From SLRI01 sp964402505 (GTDB lineage Bacteria; Pseudomonadota; Alphaproteobacteria; Geminicoccales; Geminicoccaceae), in contig CAYOCP010000026.1 of assembly GCA_964402505.1 (NCBI GenBank), positions 1 through 64,000 of the forward strand: a stretch of DNA of 64,000 nt. Direction: 5' to 3'. The notes under the pieces are model-generated. The model was not told the origin of the DNA and made no database searches. It saw nothing but the letters and a program-made list of their open reading frames with translations. Positions 63,811 through 64,000 of this stretch are shown here, in pieces (position 1 is the stretch's first letter; each line of letters begins with the position of its first letter). Both the position numbers and the translations under genes were made by a program.

Positions 63811-63889
63811 GCTAATCCGCTAATTAGCGTATTTAGCGCCCGCGCGGAGTCAATCGAAAAAATACGCTTTTCCGCGAATTGACGGATTC
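63811..63889 (-). promoter_or_regulatory. Operator-like palindrome cluster upstream of the orphan gene
   Basis: CGCTAATTAGCG at 63818-63829 is a perfect 12-bp palindrome, flanked by half-sites GCTAAT (63811-63816) and ATTTAGC (63831-63837). GCGTATTT (63827-63834) pairs with AAATACGC (63860-63867), and GTCAAT (about 63849-63854) with ATTGAC (about 63878-63883). All lie within 35-110 bp of ATG 63777 in an AT-rich patch, as expected for a repressor-bound promoter. The regulator is not in the window; 63890-64000 shows no gene. Confidence 0.5.
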
Positions 63890-64000
63890 TCAGCTAGAAA
63901 AGAGAGGGTTGGCTCGTGGAGGGGACCAGTAGACTCAGCTTCAAAAGACGGACTCGCGCGGCATCCTCTGAGACCGCGAATCGGTCCATGGCTGCACGGA

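Overview
This is 64 kb of GC-rich DNA from an alphaproteobacterium, probably a non-model member of the Rhodospirillales or a relative. The gene content supports this: caa3-type oxidase with fused subunits, PHA genes, decaprenyl/octaprenyl diphosphate synthase, the glyQ-glyS-ppdK-meaB chain, Liv-type transporters, and frequent GTG/TTG starts with 4-nt gene overlaps. Most of the window is ordinary chromosome. The two ends look accessory or decayed.

Layout. Positions 1-2.36 kb hold no intact gene: inverted repeats, IS110 and IS66 transposase remnants, a ~32-bp-periodic array of GTTGC palindromes, a 21-bp tandem repeat, and a 28-bp XerCD/dif-like site at 2337-2364. From 2.4-15.6 kb the strand is mostly minus: otsA and a GH15 hydrolase (trehalose/glucan metabolism), then DUF2007, a NPPH methyltransferase, an S49 peptidase, a zinc-ribbon protein, glyQ, glyS, ppdK and meaB, with ygfZ opposite. 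At 15.7-26.9 kb are a polyprenyl synthase, tRNA-Pro(CGG), two tiny exported aromatic peptides, a rhodanese-DsbA pair, a peptidoglycan-binding protein, RlpA, an IlvD/Edd dehydratase, a cyclase-TolB-TPR protein, an SMP-30 lactonase, a YdcF protein and two tandem small secreted paralogues. At 27-33 kb are phaB-phaA, a DUF3300 gene running into a DUF2950 remnant, and a lipoprotein hydrolase coupled to a membrane protein.

From 33.5-44.1 kb an eight-gene plus-strand exopolysaccharide operon carries the initiating sugar transferase, chain-length/kinase protein, polymerase, flippase, three further glycosyltransferases and a GDP-mannose 3,5-epimerase. It is followed by a convergent secreted beta-helix protein. 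At 45.7-51.4 kb is a minus-strand cytochrome oxidase operon (ctaC, fused ctaD/ctaE, a small membrane protein, ctaG, a triheme cytochrome c). Then come a DedA protein, a Liv-type ABC transporter whose second permease and both ATPases are one polypeptide, and a LysR/pirin/isochorismatase-fold module. From about 59.9 kb to the end the genes are eroded (nucleoside hydrolase, methyltransferase, DHFR-like), apart from an intact VOC protein and an unrecognised 395-aa gene behind a palindromic operator-like region.

The points most worth a second look are the dif-like site with one-sided KOPS-like octamers across the window, the periodic palindrome array, the mosaic base composition inside glyS, the two families of small exported paralogues, the LivM-LivG-LivF fusion, and the orphan gene with its operator cluster at the right end. 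All calls were made by reading the sequence; no database search was run.
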